Positions 48,678-62,017 are shown, counted from the stretch's first letter. The stretch is DNA of 64,000 nt from Capsicum annuum (GCF_002878395.1 NC_061114.1:142563090-142627089); one strand, 5' to 3'. A program made the numbers and translations. Notes: generated by a model not told the origin, from the letters alone.

Positions 48678-51650
48678 AATATGTATTTCAACTGCCTCAT
48701 TAAAATCTTTACAAGAAAAACTAAGTGGGACAAAACCTAGTGTGGAAAAAGATTACAGCGCATTTTAACTCCCCCTGATGTGATCATCCTTGAACCTTTG
48801 TATTCTGATTTTGTGCACAATCTTCTTGAAAATGGCAATTGGAGGAGACTTGGTGAATAACTCATCTAGATTGCCACTTGAATGAATCCATTATACATTA
48901 ATAGCACCATTCTTTTGTAGCTCGTGAGAATAGAAAAGTTTTGGCAAAATATACTTCGTTCTATCTCCTTTTGTCCTCCCTTAAGTTGTGTTGTGCATGT
49001 GCATTATTATCATAAAAAATCTTGGGTACTTTTTCATATTTCAAACCATATTTTTCACGAATAAGATTTATCATGGACCACAACCACGTACACTCTCAAC
49101 TTGCTTTATGAATAGCTATTATCTCAGAATGGTTCGATGAAGTTGCTATGATAGACTTCTTTGTATATATAGATATGTTAGTACCACCATATATGAACAC
49201 ACAGCCTATTTGAGACTGAGCTTTATGCAGGTTAGATAAGTACCCAACATCAGTATGACCAATAATATCGAGACTGCAATTCTTAGAATGATATAAGCCC
49301 ATATCAGTAGCCTCTTTTAGTAATGTATATGTGTTTGATATCATTTCGATATCTCCCATTAGGAGCAGCACTATACCTTGCTAATAAATTAACCAAAAAA
49401 GTTATAGGCCTTGTAGTATTTGCATGATACATGAGTGCACTAATTGCACTAAGATATGGTAGTTTATAACAAATCCAAATTGGTATATTTCTCATTTCGG
49501 CAAACAATCTATTGCTTTTGAAAACTCTCCAAAACTTCCAATAATTTTCACGCTATAAACTTATACAATATAAGGATTATAAATAAGTTTCTCAGAAAAT
49601 TTTAAATGCTTCAAATATTCTGAATCCTTAAAAAGTTTCCATATAAATTTTGTCAACCGACAATAGTCAACATTTCATGTACGACATCTTCAAATATCTG
49701 GACTGTAAATCAAATAAGTTTTATGCTTAACAAGATGCATCTTTCCATATCACTTGCTGAATACTTCTATGTCAGCATGCTTAAATAAACATAAAATTTA
49801 GATCCTCGTAATATCTTTCAATATTGCGCCAATATTATATAAAAGAAATTATCAATGATATATCATTTTGTATCGGTTCACAATGTGACATAACATTTTG
49901 ATATCTCATTACTACATTACCTTTATGTACCTGAACCTTTCTTAGGTTTCATAAAGTGTTATCTCGTATGCTCTTCAAGAGCACATTGACTTCTTATTAT
50001 GCTTATTTGTTTCTTATCCTTGTCAAGGATCATTTCATTTGAAATCAATTGGTCTACCACACTTTAAGTATGTGTATACTTTGTTCTTTAGAAATACAAA
50101 ATAGGAGTACTTGCAGCTTAAATATGAGACTAAATTTGAGTCAGCAAATACTTATGGTATTTGACATGAATTACCTTTTGAATGTTGATTTGATGATAAT
50201 TCCTAACATATTTCATAACTTCTTATAATATCCCCCTTATGTTAGAAAAATTAACATACATCCTCTTTGAGGAATCCATCTTTGTGCATTATGGTATATT
50301 CATTAATCATATACAGCATATCAACACTATTAGATGGACAACATGTGATTCCTGACTCAGAACCAACTTTGAGAGGGAATTAATCATAATTTATTAGTTT
50401 GATGCATAGAATTACTTTTATATATAATATTTCAAAACCTACACATAAAGCTTTTGTTCTCATTAGCAATGGTTCATCAATTTATCAAAGACATTCTATA
50501 CCAAATCAACATCATCAAGATGAATTGTCTTGATTACACAATCTAAAAATAATGCTCTTAACTCAATTTTACTGAGAAAACAACTTTATGAATGTCAAAC
50601 TGCAGGTTGACAATAAATGTTCATGTGATCATCTTATTAATGCATCTTTTCAACATATCACATGATAGGTAAATGGGCCTATATTCACCTTTTATAATTT
50701 TCAGATTTTGAGGGATCCATCCTAACATTAGTTGGTCCAACCAACTTATCATGAGAACATGCAATATTAAAAGTGATGAGGAATTTTCTAATTCTTCAAT
50801 ATATGTTCAATAGTTAATATGCACATCATTGGGATGTCGCAATCGTTCATGTCAATTTATGAACTTTTATTCTAGCAAACTCCAACTTTATGATGATATG
50901 TATCTTTTACTTTAGTAAATTTCATATTTACTATTACATGGTTAAATTTCAAATTTACTATTTTATAAGTAGATTTCAAAATAACTCTTCTTAGTTATTT
51001 AGTCGACTTTCGAAGGTGAGTTGTTATATAATCACAATCACATGCACGTTTGTATTAATAAGGTTCCCATTCCCTAGGAATGGAATCTAATCTTACCTTA
51101 AGCCTATCAAATTCTAATATCTTATAACCTATTTCATGATATTTCTACTTCAGGAGCACATCAAGGCATACATATCTTTCAAAGTATATCATATATTGTT
51201 ACTACATTCACTTCAAGAATGGAGCAAATTGTCATCTTTCAGACTTATAATATATTGCTACCACATTCAATTCATGGAATGGAACATATTCAATCGAAAA
51301 CTTTCATGAATTTTTATGAAACACAATATTTTTGCCTTATCCAAAATAATATCATTAAGGGATATGGTGCATTGACATTCAAACTCAACGTATTATCCAT
51401 ATAAAAGCATTTTAGGGATAAATTGATGGGACTTGAACCCAACATCTTATCATCATAGTGCATGAAAACTTTTAACCCAATTTCTCACCCTTTAAATGAG
51501 ATAGGACTTCAATCCATCATCATATCTTTTAACAATATCATTCTTCATGAACAAATACAAAGCATAAGTGATTCTAAACCAAATATTTTTCCTCAAATAC
51601 AATAATAATTACATCATTAGTAGAAAAAGACAAATAACAAAAGGAATTAC
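48678..51650 (-). mobile_element. Ty1-copia remnant, minus orientation
   Basis: The 3' part of copia pol is readable at 48775-49510, followed on the minus strand by a PPT-like catcagggggag (48768-48779) and the start of a 3' region or LTR cut at 48678 by the end of element B. Upstream on the minus strand (about 49510-51650) only scattered linker-like similarity remains, so the left-to-right extent beyond about 50000 is uncertain. Many stops and frameshifts. Confidence 0.65.
48775..49510 (-). pseudogene. Copia RT C-terminus and RNase H (broken)
   Basis: Minus-strand segments: YLSAISALMYHANTTRP then FLVNLLARYSAAP (49304-49507) is the end of copia RT. HTDVGYLSNLHKAQSQIG and IIATSSNHSEIIAIHKAS (49096-49280) is copia RNase H, with the Asp and the Glu visible. 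It continues with FYDNNAHAQHNL, and about 200 nt later a purine-rich tract ends the element body. The two parts lie in different frames. Confidence 0.85.
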
Positions 51651-52122
51651 TAACCTTGAAATTACCTTTAGATTTGTAATCTCACCTTCTAAGTCCTCTA
51701 ATAACCTTTTTCTTTTCTTTTTTTCATAAAAAACAAATTATATTTATTATTATTTATTATTATTATTACAATATTTTTATCTTTCATTTAATATTTAATT
51801 AAATTCTATTCAAATATGTTCTATAATATTAAAATTTTAAAGTGGATAAGTTTATAAAGGAGTAAAATAATGCTTAAAACTCTTCAATTATGCTACTACT
51901 TCTATCAAATTATTATTATTATTATTGATAAACATATATAATATATATTTGTGATGTGCATCTAAAACATATACTTACTTGCAATATTTTTACATTTTAA
52001 GTATAAATTGAAATTTAATAATTAAATTTAACGTATATTTCTGCTTGAAATATCTTTATAAATATAAGTTGTATATGTTTTTGAATTAAATTTTTCTGGA
52101 TTTGCAACAATTTTATAAATAA
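51651..52122. other. AT-rich DNA with (ATT)n tracts, no gene seen
   Basis: Contains (ATT)n-like runs at 51746-51770 and 51909-51927 and nothing recognisable. Confidence 0.6.
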
Positions 52123-52359
52123 TCAATCAAACAAAAACAAAACAAGTATCTTGCCCAATGCCCAATGAAAATTGTTGCCAGTCAAGCCCAATTTCCTATT
52201 GGACCTACCTGTATAAATGTAAGAATTTTCTGTTATTTCCCTTTCTATCTTAGCTCGTCTATCCGCCTTCATCATGCTTCCAAGTTGTTGCCGCATTAAT
52301 TCCAAGAAGACTCTACTTTTTCTTGGGTCATCAATTTTGTTCCCATCCTTGTGCTGCAT
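52123..52359 (-). CDS. Possible exon of an unrecognised gene
   Basis: The minus-strand frame begins MQHKDGNKIDDPRKSRVF and continues with MRQQLGSMMKADRRAKIERE. It is charged and non-repetitive, unlike the chance frames nearby. A potential donor site, tacaggtaggt, lies near 52210, after which the amino-acid make-up changes. I do not recognise the family. It could be a host gene exon, a captured fragment or chance. No partner exon was found on either side. Confidence 0.25.
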   Translation of the reverse strand: MQHKDGNKIDDPRKSRVFLELMRQQLGSMMKADRRAKIEREITENSYIYTGRSNRKLGLTGNNFHWALGKILVLFLFD

Positions 52360-52959
52360 TTCTTTATCATAAAAGTGTTGTCAAAACACCAAGGTGACAT
52401 TTCAATAGATTATCTTTACAACTCTAAACTTTGCATATTTTATCAAGTCTTAGGTGGTTGGGTTATCTATGAAGTGAAGGTGAAGAAGGAAACGTCCAAG
52501 GTTTGCAGTTCATCCACAGGTAACCGTTATTCTCTTTGTTTCCCCTTAAAATCCAAGCTATAAAACTTTTTCCCTTTCTTTCTCTGATAGATATGCATTA
52601 GAGATGTTGAATCCATTGTTAATATGGGCTTATGACTGACTTTCTATGTTGATGGACAGGTATGACACATTTTTCCTTAGCATTTGGTGATCGCTTTTGT
52701 GAGTTAACATAGATTAGCCTATCTAATTTAGCAACACTGTTGTTCCTTGTAAAAGAATTTAATTTACTGTAAATTTCTTTGCTGTTCAGAATCTTCATTT
52801 TTCATGTGTTGTGTAGGTTGAACATTTTGTAAATATGACTTTATCCTTATGGTTCTAATTCTTAAGCAAGGAATTTACATCTTATCAATGTTAAAAAATT
52901 TCCTTCATGCTGGTGCTAATTGCTGAAAGTTGTTGAATGTTTTTGTATGTTCTGATTGA
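52360..52959. other. No gene recognised
   Basis: AT-rich, with a 70-codon plus-strand frame (52351-52563) that has no known motif. Confidence 0.5.
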
Positions 52960-54190
52960 ATACCTAGATTAGCTAGATAATCTGCAAATGTATCTTTCAC
53001 TATTTTGGTTATTTTCCATGGGATCGGCTACACTTTCATACAATATTAAACAAAGCCAAAGAATCTAACTCCATTTCCATGTCCCTCAAGTTTCTTAATG
53101 CACAAAATCTTACTACCGCTTGGATTGATACCATCTCTGATATCATATTAGTAGTAATACCCAGCCCATATGCTTGAGCATATACTAAGTTTCCATCATC
53201 TCTTCTCACAACAAATCCATATGCTCTTTGTCCTGGATTGACCTTAGAAGCCCCATCTGTACTATACTTTAACCTCCGCTGTGTGGTTAGTGTCCATTTC
53301 ACCGTATAGCTAGACAACCTTGGTTTATATCTCTTGAACTTAATCACAAAATCTGCGCAGCTTTTCCCTGTATCCTTTACCAATGGGAATTTTAAATTTA
53401 TCACCTATTTGAGAAATGTCAATACTTAATTCTTCATGCTTTCAAAACTTTGACTCTCTCCATGTTTCAGTTTGTTTCTCCTTTTCCACAAAACCCATCT
53501 AATGATTTCTGGTATCACTCTATAGACTTGCTATAAGTTTTTGGGTGCTTCTTTAAACCATCACATCCTGATCACATGTGGTAGTTGTGCTCATGCAATT
53601 TTAATACCTACAAAATCTGCAAACTGCTTCATAGCTTAGTAGCTACAGGAGCTGTTTGAAATAAGTTCTCTATAGTTTTTTGTTTGGGTTCCTTGCAGCA
53701 CCAACATCTTGATACAATATAAATCCTTCTCCAAGCAAGATTGTCATCTGTAGGTATCCTTCCCTTCCAAACTCTCCATATAAAGAAGCATAACTTTATA
53801 GGCAAAGCTTTGTTCCAGATCAATTTACATTCCTCATTGGCCCTCATTTTCCTCCTTAATACCTCATGTGCATCTTTGACATTGAATTTTAAATCTGAAG
53901 TAGGCATCCACCAAGCTTTTTCTCTACTAGTCTTATTTGTATTTGGTTTAATGGTATCATTTGTGAAGTATCAACTCTTCTGAAATATACTCTTTTACCT
54001 TTTCCACATTCCACAAACCATCTTCTATTATAAATTCTTTGATTTCTATCTCCTCTTCAATATTATTTCCTTTCTTAGTGAAATATAAAGCACCTAACTT
54101 AATCTAATTGTCAAACTAGACGCTGACACCTCCATTCTTAATCTGCCAAAAAATGTTGTGTTCTATTTTTTCCCTAACCTGTAATCTAAG
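52960..54190 (-). pseudogene. LINE ORF2 C-terminal fragment: zinc-binding RT tail and RNase H
   Basis: On the minus strand from about 54190 a WFDN-type segment (VWFDNWIKLGALYFTKK) leads into the RT zinc-binding region at 53629-53907, with LIWNKALPIKLCFFIWRVWK, RIPTDDNLAWRR and SRCWCCKEP. The RNase H follows at 53036-53404 with YSTDGASKVNPGQRAYGF, ISEMVSIQAV and LDSLALFNIV; the Asp, Glu and Asp are present. This order (zinc-binding tail then RNase H) is typical of plant LINEs. No RT core is present upstream, so this is a 5'-truncated copy, as expected for LINE insertion. No poly-A tail was identified. Confidence 0.85.
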
Positions 54191-54479
54191 TTGTCAATTG
54201 ATTTTTATCAAAAAAAAAAATTAACAAACAAAAGAAAGAAAGAAAAGAAGTGGAAGAAAACAAAATTTGTAAAAATAAATGTGGAAAAAAGGTAAACTAT
54301 CAAAAAGATAATTAAGAGTAATAAATTATTAATTTAAAATTAAAAATAATTATAAAATAAAATTACATATTATAAATAGTGAGTTATACATTTGAGAGTT
54401 CTAAGTGGGTTTATTATTTTTTAACCAATCATATAAGATATTGTCTATTCTATCAACTCTTTTTTAAATTTCAATTGTC

Positions 54480-54510
<31 letters not shown>

Positions 54511-55989
54511 AATATATTTATTATTATATTTGGTATAAATAAGTTTTTGAAATATAAGAGGTCATTTAGAACCCTTTCAATGTAGGTTTATGTTTTTAAA
54601 CTAATTAATAATTTTTTTAAAATGATACTATCTTTTAAATTTAAATAATTTTAAAAATCAAATTATAATACTATAAAGCTTGTCCTAAAAACTGATACGT
54701 GGCTTCTAAGCAGTTTGCCACTTGGATTTTTCTCGTGCTTCGTCCTCTACTATATATATGTGTGTGTTTGTATATTTGGATTAGAAGTACAAACATACTA
54801 TATATTTTTAAATACTTCTAATATAGTCCAAATAAATAAAGATTTAAGAACATTTTTAAAGAAAATTACAGGGAATAGAAAACATAGCCCCCACTGACCT
54901 ACTCAGTCAATGTTTCGATTAATTACCGTTCATAGTTTCCCTGTTTAACAAAATACAATCCATAGCCTATTTTCTCAATTAAATAAAATTCATAAACTCT
55001 CTTCCCGTATACCTCTCTCTATTATCCTTCCTCTCTCCTAATCTCAATTTGAATTTCATAACATTAGTAAAGACTTTAAAATCTAAATAGACTATTAAAT
55101 TCACAGCTATTTTTTCCATGATTCTCTTTTTATAATTTTGTTTTGCTAAATTACCAAAATCTATAACTAATTGGTACAATAATATAAAGGAGAACAAATA
55201 TTTCTAAACCATACCAAAGCTCTTAGTGCATGAATATTATCTATGTTGATTAATCTGGTGTTATTTTCTCTTATAATATTTATATAATTCAAATAAGAAA
55301 GGATTTATACTCAAAAATTGGTTTAGCTAAAAATTTTAAATTGGAAAACTACTAAAAAGATTAAAGAAAAGAATAAAAGAGATGAAATAATATAACCTTT
55401 GATTCTCCATACATAGCAATTGACTATCCACCTCCAACAATATTCTGTGTTCCTATTGGGTTATGGGTCTTTTCTCTTCCTATGTAGATAAATAAATACA
55501 AATTTGGACGAATTCAATTTTTCCTATAGTTCTTTTAAGGTCTTTTTTCACTATCCATAAAAAGAGTTTCTGCGGTCACAAAAGAGAGAAATTGTGCAGA
55601 TTTTTGCCCAAATTTTTAGCCATAGTAGCCAATTTCAAATTGCGATTTCTATTTCGTTTCTTGTCTGATTGAGCTAATTTTTGGACAGCGTATTCATCTT
55701 ATCAAAATATTTGTTTAAAAGTTGACAGAGTTTTATGTGATGATCTGTGGCTTTTGTTATGCATTTGTGAACAGTAGCAATATTTTTTGTGCTTTTGCTC
55801 CTTTAATCCTCTTGTTTCTTGGTGATTATGGTTGAGGTTTTGGTCCCGTAATTTTTTACTCTTCACATTGAAGGGTTTTCCATGTAAATTTGATGTCTCA
55901 TATTATTCATTTTATTTTCCTTATATTATCTATATTTGTTGATATTTTTGTTACCTATCGTCATTGTACTTGATTTAGTTTTTGATAAA
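54191..55989. other. AT-rich spacer, no gene recognised
   Basis: Very AT-rich with a microsatellite at 54481-54512. The 55400-55980 part resembles LTR or leader DNA in composition but has no match inside the window. It may hold the missing start of element C's 5' LTR in diverged form; no alignment could be made by eye. Confidence 0.45.
54481..54512. repeat. (ATT)n microsatellite
   Basis: About nine ATT units followed by AATAAT. Confidence 0.85.
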
Positions 55990-57000
55990 AATAGTTTTTG
56001 AATACCCTTGGTGGCAATGATTTATATTTTGAATGGAACTTGGGAGTCTAATGGTTAATTAAATTGGTTTGGCATAATTATATAAGCTTGCAAACATATT
56101 GGTATGACTATACCATGTTGGTAAATGCCTTAATGAATAACTCTTTGGTTAATTGTTGGGTTTATGCGCAAACTATTTTAATTTGGGCTTAAAGGTAATT
56201 GTGTAGCTCAAAGTAAAGGTGTAGTCCCAGTGGGACTAATACTAGAAAAAACATTTATCAGTGTAGGCATCTATATGATCATGTTCTTCGTGCACATATT
56301 CTATTTTTGATGACTATCGTCTTGGTGTCTTTATCCTTTCCTCATGCGGCTAACATGCATTGGGGCCCTTTCAATAGGGATCTAAACCTATATATCCCAT
56401 GGTTGTTTTTAAGATAGAGCGAGCTACATAGTTTAGACTAATGGTTTAAATTCTTATGTTCACCGCCCTTTTCCCTATCCCGACTTCCAATATATGTATA
56501 TATAATTATTGTGCATATGGTTTTGATTGGTTTTTAGTAGTGGCATTATTTTATCACTTTCCCCTGAGTTACATTTGAGTGCTTTCCCCACTGATCATCT
56601 CTAGATGCTACATCATTTCATAATGTAGGTTTTGAGAGCTTTTCTATTACTCTTGTACAACTTTAGGAGGTGTGGTATATTGGTCGAGTTTTTGTGAAAT
56701 TGTGAGCGTCCATCTTTCAAAAAGCCCTTCCATTTTATTAGGTTTCTTTTTAGATTTTAGGAATTATGAATTTTCTTTTGTCATGGTCTGGTGTATATCC
56801 GGATGTGGTTTGGTATTTCTTACTTAGAGGCTTTTGCGGTTAGTGTTGGGATGAGTTGGTCATTGTGTATTGGATCTTTGCACTTGATTAAACTTATCTA
56901 TCTTTATTAAATATTTTTGTTGTCTTTCACTATTTGTTATATTATGCTTAGAGGTAAGGCTAAGGGGGTGGTATCTAACCTATAGTGGGCTTGAGATACC
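55990..57000 (+). repeat. Element C 5' LTR, truncated at both ends
   Basis: Matches the 3' LTR from about 62955 to 63190. The later part (56215-57000) has no counterpart there but resembles the LTRs of A and B, for example 'gtcccagtgggac' near 56224 and 'gcgtccatctttcaaaaagccc' near 56706. The last identifiable LTR words are near 56970-57000. Confidence 0.7.
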
Positions 57001-57192
57001 TATGTGTGTATCTTTCGGTGTCCACAAATTAGTTTTAGTAGAGTTCCTTTTATGTGTGTGTAGCATACTGCACTTATAAACAGAAAAATAAAAGATATTT
57101 AGGAATTTTCCCCTTTCTTGTATTCTATTTTGGGTTGTAGATTCTAGTATCATTTTACTTCTCTAAATCCTTGATTACTTGTGTTTTAGATC

Positions 57193-58340
57193 ATGCCTCC
57201 TCAAAGATCTGACGGTCGTAGAAACTTTGTTAGAATCTCTATCCCACCTAAGGAAAATATGAAAGGAACTCACCCTGTTTTTAAAGTACAGACCCAATCT
57301 AAGGTCCCTTCTCCTGACTATACTACTCTATGTGGGGTTTCACCAATCCTTACTAGTCCTTCTCAGGCTTCCCGAGCTAGATACTTATGCTCAGCAACCT
57401 CAAGGAGACATCTTCAATGTGGAGTTCCTTTAGTGTATTCACATGCTTGCTCAATTGGTGACCTCATAGTCTCGTCAACTTGATCATGTTTGTTCTACTG
57501 CTAATTCATCTAAGGTCACTCATGTTGGATATTTTATGAGGTTGAATTCCCCAATCTTAATAGGCTCTAAGGTTGAGGATGATCCTCTAGGATTTATTGA
57601 TGAGATAGAGAAGATTTTCAGGGTTATGCATGCCATTAACTTTAGAGGTGTAGAGTTTGATTCCTATAAGTTAAAAGATGTGTCTTACCAATGGTATGAG
57701 AAGTAGGAAGGAAAAAAGGGCAATGCTGCTCAACAGGCAGTGTGGGATAAGTTGTCAGGTGCTTTTCTTGATCACTTTTTTCCATAGGAGTTGAAGAAGG
57801 CTAAGGCCGAAGTGTTTGTGAACTTGAAGTAAGGTAAGATGAGTATTTTAGAAGTATGAACTAAATTTACAGTATTTTTCCTATTATGCTCCAAAGTTAG
57901 TGTCTGATATGAGATCTAGAATGAAGAAGTTTGCTTTTGGAATGTTCTGTGATTTGGTGATGAAATGTAAGGCTACTATGTTAAATAATAATATAGACAT
58001 CTCCAGGTTGGTGGTTGATATGCAGTAGGTAGAGGGTGAGAAAAAGAAGTCGGTAGAGATAGAAGAAAGAGCAAAAATTTTAGATATTAAGAGCATGGTG
58101 CAAATCAGCATAATAGAGGGAGAGATAGTAGGCGATGGACGAAGAAGAAGAATTAGGGAAGTTCTTATTCATTCGCTAGTGCTCTTTATCCTAAGGCTTT
58201 GTGTGATCATTATTTTTAGACTAGCAGTGGACCTAAGGCACAGGGTGCCCAATCTCAAACCAGTAGAGCTTAGTCATCCCCATCTTATCCTTGTTGTTAT
58301 TTTTGTGGGCAGGTTCATTGAGGTTATTGTAAGGAGGTAA
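57193..58340 (+). pseudogene. gag: Element C gag (broken)
   Basis: The ATG at 57193 opens MPPQRSDGRRNF. After a frame change near 57470 the capsid reads VGYFMRLNSPILIGSKVEDD, GFIDEIEKIFRVMHA and YKLKDVSYQWYEK. Stops appear at several sites. A zinc-knuckle-like CYFCGQVH followed by a stop and GYC lies near 58293-58335. The overall length is close to a normal chromovirus gag. Confidence 0.8.
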
Positions 58341-58345
58341 GGAAT

Positions 58346-58870
58346 TTGTTTTTCAATTACAGTCATCCTGCTTACATACAACAAAATTATCCTATTTCTA
58401 TAGTTTCCACTAAAGCTAATAAGGTTCTCATCGCCACTTTTTTGACTTCTACACCTAAAGGTACCACTTTAGCTATCAATAATGGCCAGAATCATCTCTA
58501 TGCACTTGCTACTCATCAGGAATCTGAGGTATCCCTACATATTGTAACTTGTATGTTATATCTCCTTTTTCATGATATTTATTATTTTCTTGATCTGGGT
58601 TCTACCCTATCCTATATGACTCCTTATATGGTTGTACATTTTGGCTTTGGTCCTAAAAATATTTCCGACCCCTTTTTTGTGTCTACACTGGTAGGGGTTG
58701 TGTGGGTCCACTCATCATAGGGACACATTGGTGGATTCATTGGAACTTTATATAATGGATTTTAATGTAATCTTGGGGATGGATTGGTTTCATTCGTACT
58801 ATACTTCTCTGTATTGTAGGACTAAAAAGTCAGTTTCCATTTTCCTAATGAATAGGTGAATGAATGGAAT
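58346..58870 (+). pseudogene. Element C aspartic protease (broken)
   Basis: The 58346-58720 frame carries the active site YYFLDLGSTLSYMTPYMV with the Asp-Leu-Gly-Ser-Thr block intact. After a frame change the tail IMDFNVILGMDWFHSYYTSL lies at about 58750-58815. A short insertion or rearrangement just after VWVHSS breaks the frame. Confidence 0.8.
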
Positions 58871-61800
58871 GGGAGTTCCTTAGCACCTAAAGAGAAGTCT
58901 ATTTCCTATCTTAAAGATAAGAAATTGATTTCCAAAGGGCATTTGTATCTTCTCGTTTGGGATAAGATTCTAATTCTGAGGGTTTATTTTTGCACTATGT
59001 TTGTGGTTAATCAGTTTCCTAACTTTTTCCCCATGATCTTCCTGGAATTCCTCCCAATAGAGATTTAAATTTGGGGATTAATCTTCTATTGGATACAAAT
59101 CCTATTTCCATTCCTCCTTATAGGGTGGTTCCGACCGAGCTAAAGGAACTAAAGAAGGAGTTAAAAGATCTTCTTGATAAGGGTTTCATCTGTCCTAGTA
59201 TTTCGCCACGGGGTGCTCTTGTGCTCTTTGTGGAAAAGATAGATGGGTATCTTTGGATGTGTATACACTAAGGTTACAGTGAAAAATAAAAACTCTTTTC
59301 CTAGGATTGATGACTTATTCGATCATCTTCAGGGTGCTAGGTGTTTCTCTAAGTTTGATCTTCGTTCGGGCTACCATCAGTTGAAAATTAGGGAGGTTGA
59401 TATTACTAAGATTGCTTTCCAAACCGGTACGACCATTACGATTTTTGTTATGTCATTTGGGTTAACTAATGCTTTAGTTGCTTTCATGGATCTTATGACT
59501 TAGGTGTTTAGGCAGTTTTTGGATTTGTTTATTATATTTTTCATTGATGACATCTTGGTATACTCCAAAAGTGAGGAGGATCACGCCAATCACCTCTAAA
59601 TTATGTTATAGACTCTTTAGGACCAGAAATTGTATGCAAAATTTTCTAAGTGAGAATTTTGGCTAAGTTCTATGACCTTTCTTGGGCATGTGGTTTCTAG
59701 TGAGGGGATCAAGGTGGATCCACAGAAAGTTAAGAAGTGGCCTAGACCCACGACTCCAACTGATATTAAGAGCTTTTTAGGTTTGACTGGATATGATAGG
59801 AAGTTAATAGAGAGTTTTTTTTCAATTCCTATCCCACTAACGCAGTTAACTCAGAAAAATATTAAGATTTTATGGTCCGATGATTGTGAGGATAGTTTTC
59901 AGAAGTTGAAGGATAAGTTGACTTCTGCACCAGTTTTGACCCTGCTTGAGGGTACCAATCGGTTTGTTGTGTATTGTGATGCATCCCATATAGGACTGGG
60001 TTGTGTCTTGATGCAGCATGGGAAGGTTATGGCCTATGCTTGCAGGCAACTTAATGATCACAAAAAGAATTACTCGACTCACAATCTAAAGTTGGAGGCT
60101 ATGGTTTTTGCTTTTAAAATATGGTGCTATTATTTGTATGGGGTGCATGTGGATATTTTTTCAGACCATAAAATCTTATAGTATGCATTTAGGTAAAAGG
60201 ATTTGAACCTCACATAGAGGCAATAGCTTGAGCTACTTAAGGATTATGACATGATTCTTCACTACCATCTAGGTAAAGCTAATGTTGTTGTTGATGCTCT
60301 TAGTAGGTTGTCTATATGGATCTTATCTCACTTTGATGAGGATAAAAAAGGGTTGGTAAAGGATATTAATAGGATGGTAAATTTGGGAGTTTGTCTCTTA
60401 GACTCTAAAAACGGAGGAGAGATTGTGCAGGAAGTGGTTAAATCATGTCTTGGTACTAAGGTGAAGGAGAAACAGGGTTTGGATCCTATATTTATGAAAA
60501 TTATAGATGATGTGGGTTAGTAAAAGTTTATGGATTTCGAGATTCGGGTAGATGACATCTTGAGGTATTAAGAAAGGTTGTGTGTTCCTGATGTTGATGG
60601 GCTATGTCAAAGAATTTTGGCTGAGGCTCATGACTCTAGATATACAGTTCATTCGAGTTTAACTAAGATGTACCATGACTTGAAGGAAATACATTGGTTG
60701 AATAATATGAAGAAGGATGTGGAAAATTTTGTTAAAAGTGTATACTTTGTCAACAAGTCAAGGTTGAAAATTTAAGACTTAGTGGAATATCTTGAGAGAT
60801 AGAATTATCCATGTGGAAGTGGGAGATAATCAATGCAGATTTTTTTATGGGTCTTCCTCGGTCTCGCAATCAATATGATTCTATTTGGGTCATTTTGGAT
60901 AGAAGGACCAAGTTTTCTCACTTCTTTCTTATGTGGACTAATTACTCAGGAGAGGATTGTACTAAACTGTTCATTCAGATGATAGTTAAGTTGCATTGAG
61001 CATCGATGTCCATTATTTCAGATCGAGTTACACAATTCTCTTCTCACTTCTAGTGTTTGTTTTAGAAAGGTCTGGGTACTCAAGTGAACCTTAGCATTTC
61101 TTTCCAACCTCAAATAGATTGACAATAAGAGCATATTGTTTAAACTCTAGGGATATGCTAAGGGCCTATGTGATTAAGGGAAGTTGGGTTGATCATTTAC
61201 CTCTTATTAAGTTTGTGTATAATAATAATTATCATTCTAGCATTCACATGGCGCCTTTTGATGCTCCTTACAGTAGAAGGTGTAGATCTCCTATTGGATG
61301 GTTTGAGGTTAGTAAGATTAGGTTGTTTGGTGCTGACTTAGTTCACCAAGCTCTGGAGAAGGTGAAATCGATTAGATAAAGACTTAAGACAGCCTAAAGT
61401 CACCAAAAGAATTATGCAGATATGGGGCAGAGAGAGTTAGAGTTTAGGATAAGTGATTGGGAATTCTTGAAGGTTTCTCCTAAGTAAAGAGTGATGTGGT
61501 TTGGAAAGAAGGGGAAGCTCAGTCCTCATTAAATTGTTCCATATTATACTGTGACGAGATTTGGGAATGTCGCTTATGAGTTGGAATTGCCAACAATTTT
61601 ATCCTCTATTCATCCTGTTTTCCATGTGTCTATACTGAAAAAGTATATGGGTGACCTTCTTTGATATTGCCTGTTAAGGACATTGGTGTTTCGGACTCTT
61701 TATCTTATGAGAAAGTCCTATTTGAGATATTAGATAGTAAAGTTTATAGATTGAGAATTAAGGAAGTAGCTTTGATAAAAGTACTTTAGAGAAATCAAAG

Positions 61801-61883
61801 GATGGAGGAAGCTACGTGGGAAGCCGAGGAAGATATAAAACCCAAGTACCTTTTCTTGTTTCCTGTAATGGATAGAAGTGCTT
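58871..61883 (+). pseudogene. pol: Element C pol: RT, RNase H, integrase, chromodomain (broken)
   Basis: RT starts with DTNPISIPPYRVVPTELKEL (about 59093-59150) and continues with [19 protein letters not shown] and [15 protein letters not shown] (59537-59580), so the polymerase Asp pair is intact. RNase H (59672-60181) has [12 protein letters not shown], but the Glu position reads Lys ([10 protein letters not shown]). In the integrase, the zinc-binding part at 60578-60775 has the His pair but has lost the C-x2-C (KSVYFVNKS). The core shows INADFFMGLP and WVILDRRTKFSHF (about 60825-60925). The C-terminal domain (about 61500-61660) and the chromodomain (about 61745-61855: LRIKEVALIKVL, stop, RMEEATWEAEEDI) close the polyprotein. 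Stops occur in every domain. Confidence 0.85.
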
Positions 61884-61996
61884 AAGGTATGAATTTTTTT
61901 CCCATCTTATTGTATTTTAAATTTGTTTTTGGATTCGGTTTCATTCCTTCTGTTATCGTACTAAGGATGCGCTAGCTCCTCATTCGTGGAAGAATG

Positions 61997-62017
61997 ATCA
62001 TGGGGTGGGGGGTGGTA
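61997..62017 (+). other. Element C polypurine tract
   Basis: A G-rich ggggtggggggtggtaa run sits just before the LTR start TGTGACATCCC at 62018. It is G-richer than in A and B. Confidence 0.65.
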
